From Lutraria lutraria (Eukaryota > Mollusca > Bivalvia > Venerida > Mactridae): a stretch of 64,000 bases of DNA. Position numbers and translations under genes: made by a program. The stretch spans positions 37,111,083 to 37,175,082 of the forward strand of contig OZ026835.1 of the NCBI GenBank assembly GCA_964023205.1, read 5' to 3'. Positions 40,101 through 55,100 of this stretch are shown piece after piece. The first letter of the stretch is position 1. Every line of letters begins with the position of its first letter. A model generated the notes under the pieces. It was not told the DNA's origin. It was given only the letters and a program-made list of their open reading frames with translations, and searched no databases.

Positions 40101-43100
40101 ATAACAATTATTGAAACGTTGAAATCCTAAAATAATTTGCATTCACTGTACTTCTTGTTTGTACCTTAAAACGATTAATATATTCAACAATGTCATAATA
40201 ATTTTTCAAATATATAATAAAAAAACATTTACCCCATGATATATGTCAACATGAATAAGTCTTGATGACACTTCGCCTGGTTGATGAGTATGTTCCAACA
40301 ATCTTCCAATAACATAATGCATGTCAACATTGCTCTCTTGTAGTGGAATAGATACAGCTGTAACATTGTTTGGTCCATTGTGTCGTGTCAGTTCCTCTTT
40401 GCGTCTCCTTTTATACAAGGTTTTCCCAACACCTGCTCTCGTTGATTTGATTACTCGCACAGAAGAGCTGTAAATATCCAAAAGATTGTCAATGAATTGT
40501 ACAACTAGCCATTCAAGACGTAGGCGAGACTAATATTTCTCTTTGAATACTTGACTTGGTTGGATAGATTGAACGTTAATTAGCTCACCATGTTCATACC
40601 TATTATACCACATATACATGCCGATAACCCGAACTTTACCACGGGGATTGGGTTTAATATAACCTAATATCCGTTAAGATATGCATCTACATATCCTCTA
40701 CGTTACTCCGAATACATGATTATATCATATAGTAAATTATTAACCATGACAGAATTAACATTACTCATTAAAAACTAACCGGTCCAGATCCACACTGGCA
40801 GCGGATTTGATTCTAGCATCCGATCTGTGCTCAACCATAAGTTGCCTGGATAACCTGTCTCTTATGATGTTGATATTGAAATGAAGTGGTTGTCGTTTGT
40901 GTTTATCCAAAGAAGATATGAATGTGGATCGAAACTCATTCTCTGAGCCACATATAACAACAAGGCGATATGACATATCTACAACATTTAAAACATCAAA
41001 TGTGCACATTGCATTATAGGTGAGCAATAATGTGACATTATATTTGCTACATGTAGTAGACATTAATCTGTACCATTAAAGTATTCAAAAGATCAAATGC
41101 TTTTAGAGCAACAAATAGTTTATCGCTTAATGTATCAAGAAATACAAGTACTACCAGTAAAACACATTTTTATTTTTTATAGTAACTGAACGGAACAAAC
41201 ATCAATGACAAATGACATAACTAACAATAGCTACATAATTCAATATTTTATTACATTTTTTTATAAATTTAAAAGGACTATAATCATGAAAATTGTAATC
41301 ATCGTTGCTATGCATTTTACTTAATCTTTATTCCATCGTATATGATGACTGCAAGCCGTTAACTTTGGATCGAAATTCAAGTCGTATACAATGATTGGCT
41401 TTTAAACAGTAAACAATTGAAACAAACCTTCGTGGTGTGTCTCTTGTAAATGCTGTTCCAAACATCGCTCAGCCAACTCACTAACATCATAATTAAGATA
41501 TTCAGCGCTGACCAAACAGTGAATTTTATGATGTGTGTCATATATTGCCCTCCGTAAAAATATGTCCATCTAGAAACATTAAAGTATCCAGTATTTGTAT
41601 AAAACTTTCATTAACAGATTGTATTATTTTTGAACATACAGTTGAGCATGTTGTATCACTAGCCAAATATAGACAAATGAAGATATTTCAAACTCAGAAC
41701 ATAGACCGTATTGTCAAAAGTTATTTTAATCAAACATTGACTTTGTATGCTTAAATCATTTACCATTGTTAATTTTCTCTGATAAAAATGAGCCGCATAA
41801 CAATTCTTTTTCTTCGATAAAAAATGTTTTTAGTATATATCGAATACAGTTTTGTAGGCTTTTTACATTTGGAAATTATATGAAAGGTATATGTATCCAA
41901 TGTTCTGTTTGTATGGTGCATTATAAAGCTGTGTAGTTTCACTATGGTGATGGTAGAATGTGTGATAAGGTAGGTCTTATTGCATTTGTCATATTGTATG
42001 TTCTTGTGATTAGAGAAAAAATTACTTCATCTTTTGTAGTATCACTGGTACATAGAAGTACTTCATCGGATCGTGGTAATGATTCATCGTTCCCATTCAA
42101 GAATAAGGCCAATGTTGTCAGAAGAACATCATCTACAATAAATTAACAAAATATATCATAGCATACTGTAGACAGTAAAAAACACAATTAAGGAGTTGGG
42201 ATATTTTGTAAGTGCTCTTCTTCTCGATTTTTTTCTTACATATTCTATTCTAGTGTTTTATCTTAAAAATGTAGCAGTATAGAAGCAAAATATACAAAAT
42301 CAAAAATAAATATAACAATAAAACGTACTGTAAAGTTTTAGATAGGTTGTCAGCACTTACCACATGGACAGAGAATTAAATTTGGCTGACCTTCCTTCAG
42401 TCCTGGATGAAAGTTTCTTGACAGCTGTCTGGAATCTATTAAACATAATAACACGAACGAACGTTAATAGTGCGTTTACACTTTTCAAAAATGAAGAAAT
42501 GTTTTTCTTGGTTTGTATTTGAATTCATATAATTGGCTCAGTACAATGTACATTTCTTCAGAGTCAGATGATATCGCTTACCCGATGAAAACAGCATCAT
42601 GTTTTACAAGCGCATATCAATTTATTCGTATAAATGCTACAATTTAAGGTATTTAGAAAGCAAAACTATCCATGAGTTACTCGGGAACGCTGACATAATA
42701 TCTATAAGCAGTGACATACTAAAGAAATATACCAATAGAATGCTGTACAAAATAATGTTATCTCATTGGAAAGAGGAATTTCAGTATAAGTTTGTATGTA
42801 CTCATATAATGTCAGTTTTATGAGATATGCATGTTCATATTTCAAAAAGTACTTGTTTCAAGGTAGGACAGAGTTGTATATTATAACAAACTGAAATCGT
42901 GAACACGAACAATTCATAAAAATCAAGTCAGATGAATTCCGTTATAGTAGCAGAAATCTTAGCCAAACTTCTACAAACCTTGGTCTGCAAGATGCTGAAG
43001 AATTATGCCTAAGTGCTCAAGATTGATAAAGTCACTTATATTTGAGGATATGGAGTGAAGGAATAAGTTCCATAATTCTTGAAGATCTTCCATCAGTAGT

Positions 43101-46100
43101 TGTATTCCCCTCTCACTTTCTTTTCCCCTAAATGAATATGAACTAACTTTGACTTAAAGAGACTTTGTATTCAAATTGATATAATATTTCCTACATTAAC
43201 CATTTGTCATAGTCGCCCCTTAATTTAAATGATTCAATATTTATCTAAGTTCCATATAAAAAAAGAAAAAAATATTAAATGCTATAAATTCACCGAATCT
43301 TAAAATCGATGCAATAAGCATAACTAGCTTATTAATAAATACATTACATTGTGTATTAAATATAATAAGTAATAATAAGTATTTATTGTATTGTTTAGTC
43401 GCATATCGGTCCATTGTAATATCTAAATAAAGAAGAATTCTAATTTACACTAGACTTGGAATAAAGCAATTAACAGTTAAATATTATGTAATTGAGATTA
43501 ATGATATTTCATACTTTTGTGTCTTCAATTTTGAAACGTTTGAAGCAATCAGTGACTGCATGTCAATTTGTGACTGATTCCATCGATCAAAATCTCGTGT
43601 CTGTGTATTCTCGTTAATATCATCGTCATTCCTTTCTTCAACTGAACTATGTACAGATTTCTCATGATCAATGCACCAAACAATTCCTGCAATCAATTTT
43701 ACAAAACATACATTTAGTATTTGTTAATTAAAATTTGATAGACATGGTTCAAGCAATTAATGTATTTATTGCGTTAAAATATGTTGTTAGTATAAGCAAT
43801 AATTAAATTTTAAAAAAAACGTAGGTTGATGTAAATAGTACTTTTACATTCTAAAATGAATCACTACCTTCGTCAATTTCATTTGAATCGACATGCTTCA
43901 ATGCTTGATGAGCCAAGTCTTCATCAAATCCTGCCTCAACTAATTCTGTTATAAATGTCTGACTCTGAATGTCCTCTCTAGTATTATCCTCTTCCTGATT
44001 TATATTAAGTTCTTCATCAGCATGTTCATGAGCAGATTCTTTGATTTCTATTTCCTTTTTCGCCGCCTTCATTGCTTGCAAAAGATCATCTGCAGATGAC
44101 AATGGAAAATAATTATTAATTTTATTTCAGAAGATAGGCAATAAATCTAAGTCAATGACTTGGATAATGTTTTTTTACTTTTTGTAAAGTTTGAATTCAG
44201 TTCTAACTATACCATTAGAGAATAGTCTGTGAAACGTAATTAGATTCATTTATTTTTCATAAAAATGAAACAACCTTGTGCGCAGTCCAGTTTAACCGCT
44301 GATATCAAAGGATATATACGACAGGATGGTTCGATTTCGGTTCCGAGTTTAATTAATTCACGCTGTAGAATGATCAGTTGATTAACTGTGAAGAAATTCA
44401 AATGTAGGTAAGACTGTCTTTTTTCCTTTATATTTTGCAACCAATCAACTAAGCATTTCTCCAGAAACGCAGCAAGCTTTGGAATCAGATCTTTGATATC
44501 ATCTCTGTGCCCAATTCTCCCCTGAAAATGATAAAAATATTTTGTCATTCAAGTTAAACTGATAGAAAAATCCAAGAAAATTATTTCTACATGATTAGAT
44601 TATAGGTGCGTTCATGTTATCATGTTCTGTGATCGGAAACATAACCCAGTTTGCATTACATAATTAGAAGCTTTGGTTTTCATTTGATGAAAGTTTATTG
44701 CCGTGACTGATATGAAAACTCATACAGCTGATACAGATGTAAAAGAACGAGGAAATGATTTGCTGTCATTAAATAATGCATACCTTCAAACGAGGAGCAT
44801 TGTCCGAATGTCCGAAGTCCAGAAGAGCACCGAGAGTACGAGAAGAGTGACAGAAAAATGTTGCAGTCAAATCATGAAACAATATACAACCCGACGAAGA
44901 GAGCTTTAAATAAACTTTTGCCAGTCTTGTTATACTGTCGAATATCTGAAATGATAATTAGTTTACCCGTTATAATTTAATGTATAATGCAATCATGATT
45001 TCTCACATTGGCCAAGTCTTTTAAAAATACGTTTTAAGGATTTTACTACAGTGATAACCAATGATTAAATGACAACTTACAAACGACACCTTACCTTACA
45101 TTTTCGGGTTATCATTCATTTCTCCGTCGTTTTATTTCGTTGTGGCTTATTTGGATTTGTCATTAAAATAACGCTCTCCTACAATGCTGCGTAATTTTGG
45201 TTGAGGAAAGCTTCATTAGTAATATTTACCATTGTAAATCTTTCAACTGAGTCACTTCCACTTTCATCGTGTTGTTCAACAGTTTTTCCAGCAACTAACA
45301 TTAACCGACTTTGTAAATCTTGTAGCTGGGAGAAAGTATAATATCGATTTTGTTTCGATTCCTGCTCACCAGGAACAGTGAGACTAATGACGTTCTGCAG
45401 TTCAAGCTACAAGTTACAAATAAAAATTGCATTATAAATCTAAAAGTAATAAAAGTCAGAAGAAATTCAGATTGAGTTATTTGTTATGTTTGCATATTTA
45501 TATTTATATATAAACCTGCCATTGTTTAAGCACAAGACTTCGATTGTGATTTAAACTTAAACTTAGCAGATGAAAGTGGATTGAAAACGCTCATATTATC
45601 ACAAATATTACTAAATACCCGTATATTACATAACAATAGACCTGAGTTCCATTTTGGGAATCTGGCCCAAGAGCATGCCTGCCGACTTTGAATATGCCAT
45701 TATGATTTATAGCTGCGGCTTGCATAAGCGAAGTCAATTCAACAGAGCCAAGCGATTGTTGAATCTCTTTAAGCCACTCAAGTATACGACATGTATCTTT
45801 CTGTAAATGAAAACAAACAGGTATCGAACATGTAATATATTTTACCTTCGTTAATTTCTATTGTAACGTTACTTTTAATGCAACTGTCGAACACAATGTG
45901 AATAACAAGACAAAGAAAATGATAGTTAACACTTAATTCCAATGAAAGAAAATCTTTTCGGTATATATAGTTGAAAATGGAACCCGATTCAGCTTGAAAA
46001 TGTACATCGTGTGGAGTATATGCAATACGTCCCTAATCAATTGATTGTTTGAAAAAAAAGATGAAAAATGACAATAAACAAAGAAACACCATACCAGTTG

Positions 46101-49100
46101 TTTTGACAGTTTTGGGTTAGAACTAAGTTCTGTCCAGACAAGTTTACAACGTTCCAGTAATAGTTTGTAATCACATATTGTTGATTTGAGGTCAAAGATC
46201 AATGGCGCATATCCCGTCACGGCCGAATGAAAGCATTGTACTCTTTTGATTTGCATCTGTTCATCACCAACTGACATGAATGCAAGGTCAACGAATACCT
46301 TCAATTCCTTCAATCCCGCTGAAAATCGTAGCATTGTGTTAAGTTTGTGATGTGGTTATGAACTGAAGTAAATAATTCGTATTCACTTTACTTGTTTACT
46401 GAAGACAAATGGTGAAATGTTAAAATTATGAAATCGCTTAATTCATTTTATCGCATAACCGTCCAATCATGATCAGGCATCATGTATTTGATTATGTCGA
46501 AATGTATTATCCGGTCTTATGTACTTTAATTCCTTCTATATTTGTTCATTCCTGAATCTGGAAACAAGTTCCCCCTTCCCATTTTTACCAAAGCAGAAAG
46601 AATGTGTAATAAATTGAGACATCACGTACAGTTTATCATATTATGTCAGAGCGATACAACTCATATGATGTCTCAAAGCATCTAACAACTAATTAAAAAA
46701 GTTTTTTTTTATTCTTAATGGTAATAAATCATATTTATTCGACTGCCTTTTCTTAAACATATCAATAGGTAATCATATTTACTGGTAGTATATCATAAAC
46801 AAATATATTAATAAGTATGTTTACATACATTTCATGGTTTCATTTAGCCATTTGATGAGTGGTTGACATTTCAAAAATGTTTTTATACATTCCTCTTGAT
46901 CTTCTGAAATGTCTTTCAGAATTCCACAGGCTTTCATGACACTATCATCAAAATAACGCATTTCAGGGTCATTGTGCGAATGCTAAAACGTAATAAATAC
47001 CGTCAATATATATTGGGGAAATATTGAACATGTTGTCGACTAAATATCAATGCAAAATCAAACTTAAGTTTGCTTCAAAATTTCCACAAAATGCTTGTAT
47101 ACAGTAAGCTCGACTAGGTTAACAACTTTACGATACAATTAAATCCTTGCACGAATAATCTTGTCGGATTTATTCTCAAAATATTCGAACTGCAAAGTTT
47201 TTTTTGCCATAATCGTCCGAATCCACAAATAATAACCAACTTCCGGCTTCATTGATATTGACTTAAATGGTCAATTTCTAACTCAAACTATAATCCCGCT
47301 CTTCGTATATGGTGACATTTTCTGTTCTTAAGTATTATTTGTTGATATGGGTTTTAAAATCAATATGATAGTGTTTTACAATCACATGTACGTTATTACA
47401 GCCTGTTATCAAATAATTAAAAGCGACAACATTCTGTATAAGACATGATATTACTTACATTTGCTATTACATTTATTCTTTTAAAGTCACCACTAAGTTC
47501 ATATTGTCCAACAAATTCCATTATTGTCTTTGCTCCACTGACACAGTTTTCTAATTGTTTATATTCACGTAGCTGGTCCACACGTTGATCGATGATATCT
47601 GTCGAGACACCCAAAATCTCAAATTCTTTTTTCAGATGCTCATAGTTATCATCGTAGTGACGTCCAAACTGTTTCTCGAATGTTTTGAATGTAATCGATC
47701 CACTTCTAATATCCTCCGCTAGGCTGTCCCACCTTAAAGCATGTTTACATATCGTTAGCCTATCATATGAGCTGTCTCAAGACCTAAATGCTGCTGACAA
47801 TATTAATAATCCTCGAAATATCATGTTGTTCGCACAAATACTCAATAAAGCATAGTATTTATTTGCATTATATATTTATATGTTATCATAAAGAGCTGTC
47901 TTCAGACGTAACAGGGAATTGAAACAATCTAACCCTAATCGGTACCACAGGATCACTCTTCAAAAACAGGCGTTTTCACCCAATAAATACCTACTTTATT
48001 TATTTCTTATGTTTGTACTTGAAAATATTTCAGGCAGTAATTCCGAAAAATGGATAAACATTTGCAATAACATTTTACATGTCTGCATAGATTACTGTAT
48101 CAACATCATGTACTTTTCATTCAGATCCTATGATCGAAATTGTTGATAGTTTTTATCTGTTTGCTCAATTTATTGTTTTGTGTATGGTAAACCCATTTTT
48201 GACATTAACATGCCATAAAACAAGACCGTTTTTTAAATCTAAGTTGGTTAGCAGATGTAGTTTTATGTCATTTGACTTTGGCGATTATATGCATTATTTT
48301 GATATTTTCAACATGGCATCCGGTATTAAACACTTTGACTATTTTATTGTATGTTTATTTGATTTCTTTTTTCTATTTTTATCTTCATCACGAAATCAAG
48401 GATATACTCGCTGTAATTTCACCAAGTTTCGTTGGGGAATGAAATTCGCGTATTCTTGACACGTAAATATATTAAAGTACGATATTACTGTACATACGAC
48501 GTATGCAGCATAACTTTTGACATCTGATAGTCAATTATTGGTATTGTATTTCGGCCAAATGCATGTTCAATGTATTGCATGCCTAATGCTATACTTTTCT
48601 GACATATCAGCTCAATGCTACAAAAAATGGAAATATTACAAAAATAATGTAGCCCAAATTATCATTATTTCTTTATTAGTAGCTTAGACATAGAAACTAT
48701 GAAGGTTTTTAAAACCTGTCCATCCCATTTGAGATAAACAAAAAAGTTTGGGTATCAGGCATTTAATTCCTTAAACGATACTGTGTTTTGTTAGGGGGGT
48801 ATAAGATTTGCAAAATATCCATTGCATTGACAAAAGCAAAGACTGCAAATATTTCGCAATGTAAGCGCTTTTTATAGTTCCCTTCAAATAAATTTGAGGA
48901 AAATTAGAAATGAATAGAGTTGTAAATTCAAGGAGAGTTCATTCAATTAAAATGATCATCTTATTATTAAAACACATACTGTTGTTTAACATTACGCCAA
49001 ACCATTTTCTCCACATCATCAAACGTGAAACAGTTGTTGGTTTGGGCTCGACACTGCTTTTCCCACATTTTCATGAATATGGTACTGTCAAAACAGGTCG

Positions 49101-52100
49101 AAAGAGTTGGCAACATGTTCAGCACATATTCAGAGAGCTGAAATGCGGTGACACGAGGGGAAACAGCAGACACATTATCATTGACCTCATTAAGATTTGT
49201 CGGTAAACAAAAGTCACATATGCGCATTGTATCAGGATTGCTTGCACTTTCCAAGACTTCATCAACTGGCGTTTTGTCAACTTGAAATGAAGCAAAATAC
49301 ATTCAAAAAATAAATATTTTAATGATTCTTTCGCAATTTTCATCGATATTTGTAGGTGTAGGACCATGTCGGAAGTTATATTCTAACATGATATCTATTA
49401 TCTATCCTTAAGTATAAACATTGGCCATTCTTTAATCATGACATAACGTAACTTAGTCAACAATGATAATATATTCTAACGTAAAATTCATCATATTAAT
49501 GTCACATTTTTTCCAGTAACTTCACAGATGTATTTATTTTGATCATTTATACTTTATTTACTGTATAAAGATATGTTCGTAATTGCTTTCATAATTTTGA
49601 AACATAACATAAGTTTCTGTGTAACAAACCATGATTTGGACAATTGTTAATCAGTTTCGTGACTTGCTGCACTCGTGTATTGAATTCATCAACCTCCATT
49701 TGTCTGACAGATATGGCTTTCTGGATATCCTGCGTTGAAATGATTTTTTCTTGATCGATGAGAGTTGCTACATCGGGAAAACTGTTATGCATGTTTCGAA
49801 TGCACTTCAGTTGACTCAATGTAATTTCCCCAGAAAGCAAGGACGAAGTATATAATTGAATAACAGACACTACCTTCATTAGGTTTACCAGGCATTCATC
49901 TGTGAAAAAGTTTGTTTTTTCTGTAAATAAAAAAGCAAACACTCTTCTGCCGGTACAAAATTATTTTCTGTCATTTCGCATTTTATGTACTTATTGAACA
50001 ATTGATTTAATTCCATCTAAGCAGAGTAAGATTTAATAATTCTATTATATACTTCAGAAAGATCTGTGTACGCTTTATTCATTTCCTTATGGAAACAAAC
50101 GCACATGGAATTTCATCCACAGCATTGTTCATGATGTACTCTTAGTGACCAAGCTACATGAACAAATATTCGCAAGCAATACGCTTAAAGGCCCATTAGC
50201 ATTTTTAATTAAGTAATATCGAACAATTGATAAAATGATTGTAAAATATAAGAAATATATTCTATTTGCTCTAAAACAATATTTATTTAATGCCTTTTTA
50301 GCCAGATTTCGTAAAAATGTTGTCAGTTGCTTTTTTTATTTTTTGCAATATCATTGAAGAAATACTCATGATACTGTGCTACATGTCTATATGTTCTTCA
50401 TGACTAAAAAAATGTAAATTTCGAAATGTTTATAATGAAAGTAAAAGTTAATTTCACTGATAAGACATCATTCTTGGTAAAATAAGACCTACTTTAATTT
50501 TAACATACAAAAAGCTAATGGGGCTTTAAGCGAATTCCGCTTTCAAAAATCATCCACATAGAAATTTGAAATAATCTATAAGCTTGAATCTCACTAAACA
50601 AAAACTATTACATTAATAAAAGAGCAAAGCATAACGAGAGAAAAACTCTAAAAAATACAAAATATATATGCAACGTGACTTTTGTTCAGCATGTGTTACT
50701 GTAACGTATACTTACTGTACAACTTCAGGTACTGTCTGAGTATTGGCCATTGCAAAAAGTGGTGCAATAAGTCGGAATCAGTTTTGAATGTTTCGGAATT
50801 ATGTGTCCACTCTTTGACGAAACGATCTGACAACAAGTGTTTAATCTTACTCAGAGCTTCGTTATTGAGCTTTTCGTAACAAACATCAGTGCCTTTTATC
50901 AACACCTTCAATTACATACATATTACTGGATTATCTTAAAAGAACAAATTGAGCGCAAATTTATTCTTTATATTTTACAACACTCGGTGACGCATTTTCT
51001 ATTTTATTGGGGACATAAAAAGAACGATGTGATGACCATTCGTTTTATCAACGTATGGATTCTTTGTGAATGTCAATTCTTGTGTATGACCCTATATATT
51101 AAATTTGTGAGTCTGATTTAAGTTGAGTCACATCACACCAATATGTGTTAAGCACAACACATGTATGGGTATCTGTGAATGTTTTAGCTTATGTTCTTGT
51201 TTTCTATTTTATGATACTGCCTTTTTCAGTTCATAGAAATATATATATCAAAACATTATTTAATTTCGCTTGTAAGAAACATATATGTGTTGTGGACAAA
51301 TGCCACAACGGAAAGAAATGCCAATATAGATTAAGATTGTGAATTTTCTGCACGTTTATATCGCCCAGAACTGCGCATCAGACTACTGATATTTCATCAC
51401 TAATTATGTTTTGTACGTAATTCTCACTTGTTTATTTTCATTTGAAAAAATATTTATTTTAATTTCTAAAACCATCTTTCAAAGAATACATACAAATCAT
51501 GGAAAAGAGCATTTAAATAAAACTGCCCCTTTTGTTTCCTGAAAATTGGTATTAGAGAAATTCGAATGGAAAATACTAAACCTGAAATGATGTGGTTATC
51601 AAACATTCCTGCATACATATACAATATCTATCATATGTCTCCAAACAATACTGCATGATTTCAGTCGCCACATAATTGTATATCTGATACATCTGAAAGC
51701 ATTCTGATCTCAATAAATTCAAAGCAGTACAATGTACAAGGCTGTGAACAAACACCATGATAAACTGACAAACTCAATAGATTTTCAATTTGAAAAAAAA
51801 AGAAAATGTATAAATTATATAACTCTGCAGAACAAGTACGTTATCAATGATATCCATACGTCAAAAGAAACTTAAATTCATATTGCTTTGAAATTATTAA
51901 ATCACATCAATGTATCACACATGTGAATCAAATTTGGTTAAAGATCGTGTGTATTTTGTTCCTTAATGAGCTAAAAAAAGATACTAACCCTTTGCATACT
52001 TGCAGTAAGAGCATTTGAAATATATGGATTCCAGATATCCACTACCAGTTTGGATGATGCAAGAGTATCTTCCATGAACAGTGAATCCCATATCTAAACA

Positions 52101-55100
52101 AGTATCGATAAGTAAAGGGAATTCAGTAACAAATGTGAGTCAGTAAATTTTCGTTATCTATGTGTCTTATTGAAACTCGTCTGGAGCTGGCTGTGAAAAA
52201 ATCACTTAAAATTAAAAGTATTTGCATGAAAACAAGTCACTGGTGTTGCTTGTAAAACAAGTCCCCAACTTGAAAATGACTGGTTGGAGAATTTCTAAAA
52301 TTTGGAACTATCCAGGCAAAGAATAAACATGGTTAGGTATTAACATACACAATCTCAATATTATCATCTGTTTACGTACCTACTCACAAAATTTCACAAA
52401 CCTAGCTTGAAGCATGTTTAAATTCTCCCAAGGACAAGATTTTGCAGCCATATTTTGACTTTTTCTGTTACCATATCAACCACAACCTTGACCCAAAGCA
52501 TAAAAACACGAAATAACGTGCATAATATCCACATCGCCGCGACTTCACATACCAAGTTTCATAAACCTTGCCTTAATAGTGTTTACGTTCCCGCAGGATA
52601 TATTCTTGAGGTGGACAAACATACGAACGGACATACTAAGGCAAACCTATGGTCCAATCTGGTGTAAACATCGACAGGGGACTACTAAGAACATTTCTAC
52701 AACAACTTCGAACAAGTGAAGGATGTACAAGTTTTTGTTTTAACTTCTATACGTCATATTAGTAGAAGTGCATCTATACGAATACCTGAAAATAACTTTG
52801 CTTGTCTTTGTTGTCAAATCCCCTCAGTCTATGTATCCAGTAAATTGCTTTTTCAGCTTGTGGTAGCAGCATATTTGAAGCAAACTCTGTACGATCAGCA
52901 GTAGACTCAGCACTGTGTATATCACATTGTATCATTGCATGTAGAAATAAGCGATAAGCACATACAAATAGTCTATCTTGGAAACGTTCCGTGCATTCAT
53001 GAACAAGCTGGTTGGAAAAATAACATTGCAACTTTCTTTGTTCTACAGTATATGCAGTTCTGAAAATTAATAAAACTATACTATATAGCATGGTTATGAG
53101 GTACCGTTCCAAGATCTTAATGTGAATAATCTCAGACATATAACGGTCTTGAGTCTTTGTGTTTAATATGAACATTTAATATTTTGTAGTCTTATATTAT
53201 ATATATAATAATACAAAGTTGTTTGTTATATTTATTTTCATAATGTGCGTGTATTAGTTCTGGTAAGTCTAAATACAAACTATGTTCAGTGATAAACAGT
53301 TTGGCGTGCCAATCTTGAAAAACAACTTGCTGTTCGTTCGTGCTGTCAGATTTCTTTTATTAGAGACTTTTACAGATCTATGATGTACGTGTAGTATGCC
53401 AAGTTAAACGCCTAAGTATATTAATTTAGTCGCAAAACTGAACTAGTTACCCATCAGTTTGAATGATGATAGATGAAACCTCCTCTACATGATTTGTAAT
53501 TTCCTGAAAATAAATATTTTGATACCATCAGTTTTTATTTGCCTGTTGAATCATGTTTCATCCAAAAAAAGAATCTCGTTTTAAAACAATTTTGACAAAG
53601 AGTTAAAGAGAGAAAATGTTTACGCATCGATGATAAAACCACACTGAACTATTTACTTCATGGAACTAATAAACACAGACAAATGATGCTTTAAACTGGA
53701 ATTGTTAAAATTGTACGTTTTAGCTTTTCAGACCATTGCCCTTTATTTATACTTACCTCGGAAATGTTCACTCGTACCAAGTAAACAAGGTGTGCTAATA
53801 ATATTTCTGTTGCAATTGTTTGATGTTGTAGGATAAATGTATCGGTTTTCAGCTGTATAACCGTCAGAAATGTTCTTGGTAGCAAAAAGTCAGCTTTAAA
53901 CAACGGTTCTAATTGTTTAAACATCGTTTCTTGAGGACTGGAACGATAGTGTTCTTACAAATAACAAAGATATACAAACAAATTGGAACCAATCAACAGG
54001 AGTCACAAGTTATAATGTTTAATTGTCAGGGAACTTACCATTTGTCCATACTTAAGCATTTCAATCTCAAATGGAAATTCTAAATTTAGAATCATTTGGT
54101 TTGCATCTGACCTTTTCCTAAAATGTTTATTGACCACCAGTGGTGCAGTGGAAAGACGCTCGCTTAGGAAGTGAGAAGTCCTTGGTTCAAACCCCTGTCG
54201 AACCAATTAAAATGTTTTAGTATTTTTTTTATTGATATGAATTTTTTCTCAAGTAATTGGCTAAGATATGAACGAGAATATATGGCTGTGTATATTTTTA
54301 ATGTGGCTAAAAGATATCTTAAAGCAATTTAGAAAATCTGGCCTAATACAATTCCATATGTACAAAATTCAAACTGATATTGCAAAAAATCTAGACACAC
54401 AGGTGCACTGGTTGGTAACCAGACGATTCACCTACTAGACAATTCAAGCCTCAAAAAACCAAGACAGCTCATCACCAAGACAGTTCACTCCCAGAAATAA
54501 GCCAAACAATTCACCCAACAAGACAATTCACCCCCTTTTTATTAGATAAATGTTTGAATGTTGTTTTATGTCTGTTTTAAATGTTTTTCTTGTGTCAAAT
54601 TATTTAATTTATCACGAAAAGCTTAGGTCTAAAACGGCAACAAAGTTAAAATAATTAATCAAAACTACAAACTACTGAAAATTTCAAATTATTTATTTTA
54701 CAATACAATTGACACAAAATAGAATAGATAGAATTGTGTTAAACAATTAACAAACAGGTAAAAGAATTTTCGGTAACGTTGAAGTATCAATTGTCATGAA
54801 ATCTTTGTTGTTTTATATATTTTTATCATTAAATTGTACAAATGAAAAACTACACGATATATTTCCCTTATATCAGAAATATTTAATGCCTTGATAAAAA
54901 GGAATCAATAATTATAGTTAAAAAATGTGTGAAATATCATAATATAATACATATGACTTGAAAATAAAATAACAGTAGTGATACAAATTAATAGCCTCAA
55001 AATCATAATTATTGTTATTATAATTGATATAATAAGTTCTGAAATGTTATGTAAAACTAGTTATCAGAATGGGTAAGAAGTAGTCGAATGATAAATGACT

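Noticed and set aside
42361..42440. Alternative acceptors for exon 27 (GATTCCAG and CCAGACAG)
   Set aside because: One gives an immediate stop, and the other gives an open but non-family frame; the TTTAATAG site gives the conserved segment.
48130..48459. 109-codon plus-strand frame
   Set aside because: It is Phe/Ser-rich, AT-driven and intronic, with no domain or repeat support.
54039..54117. A 79-nt minus-strand segment with good acceptor and donor (ending KYGQM, GTAAGT) that looks like an RNF213 exon
   Set aside because: Including it breaks the frame into the next exon (53757-53937 would hit a stop). Skipping it joins exons 8 and 9 in perfect phase. It sits beside a tRNA-like SINE and is probably a pseudo-exon.
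54128..54210. tRNA gene
   Set aside because: T stem and acceptor stem do not pair; the form is that of a SINE head.
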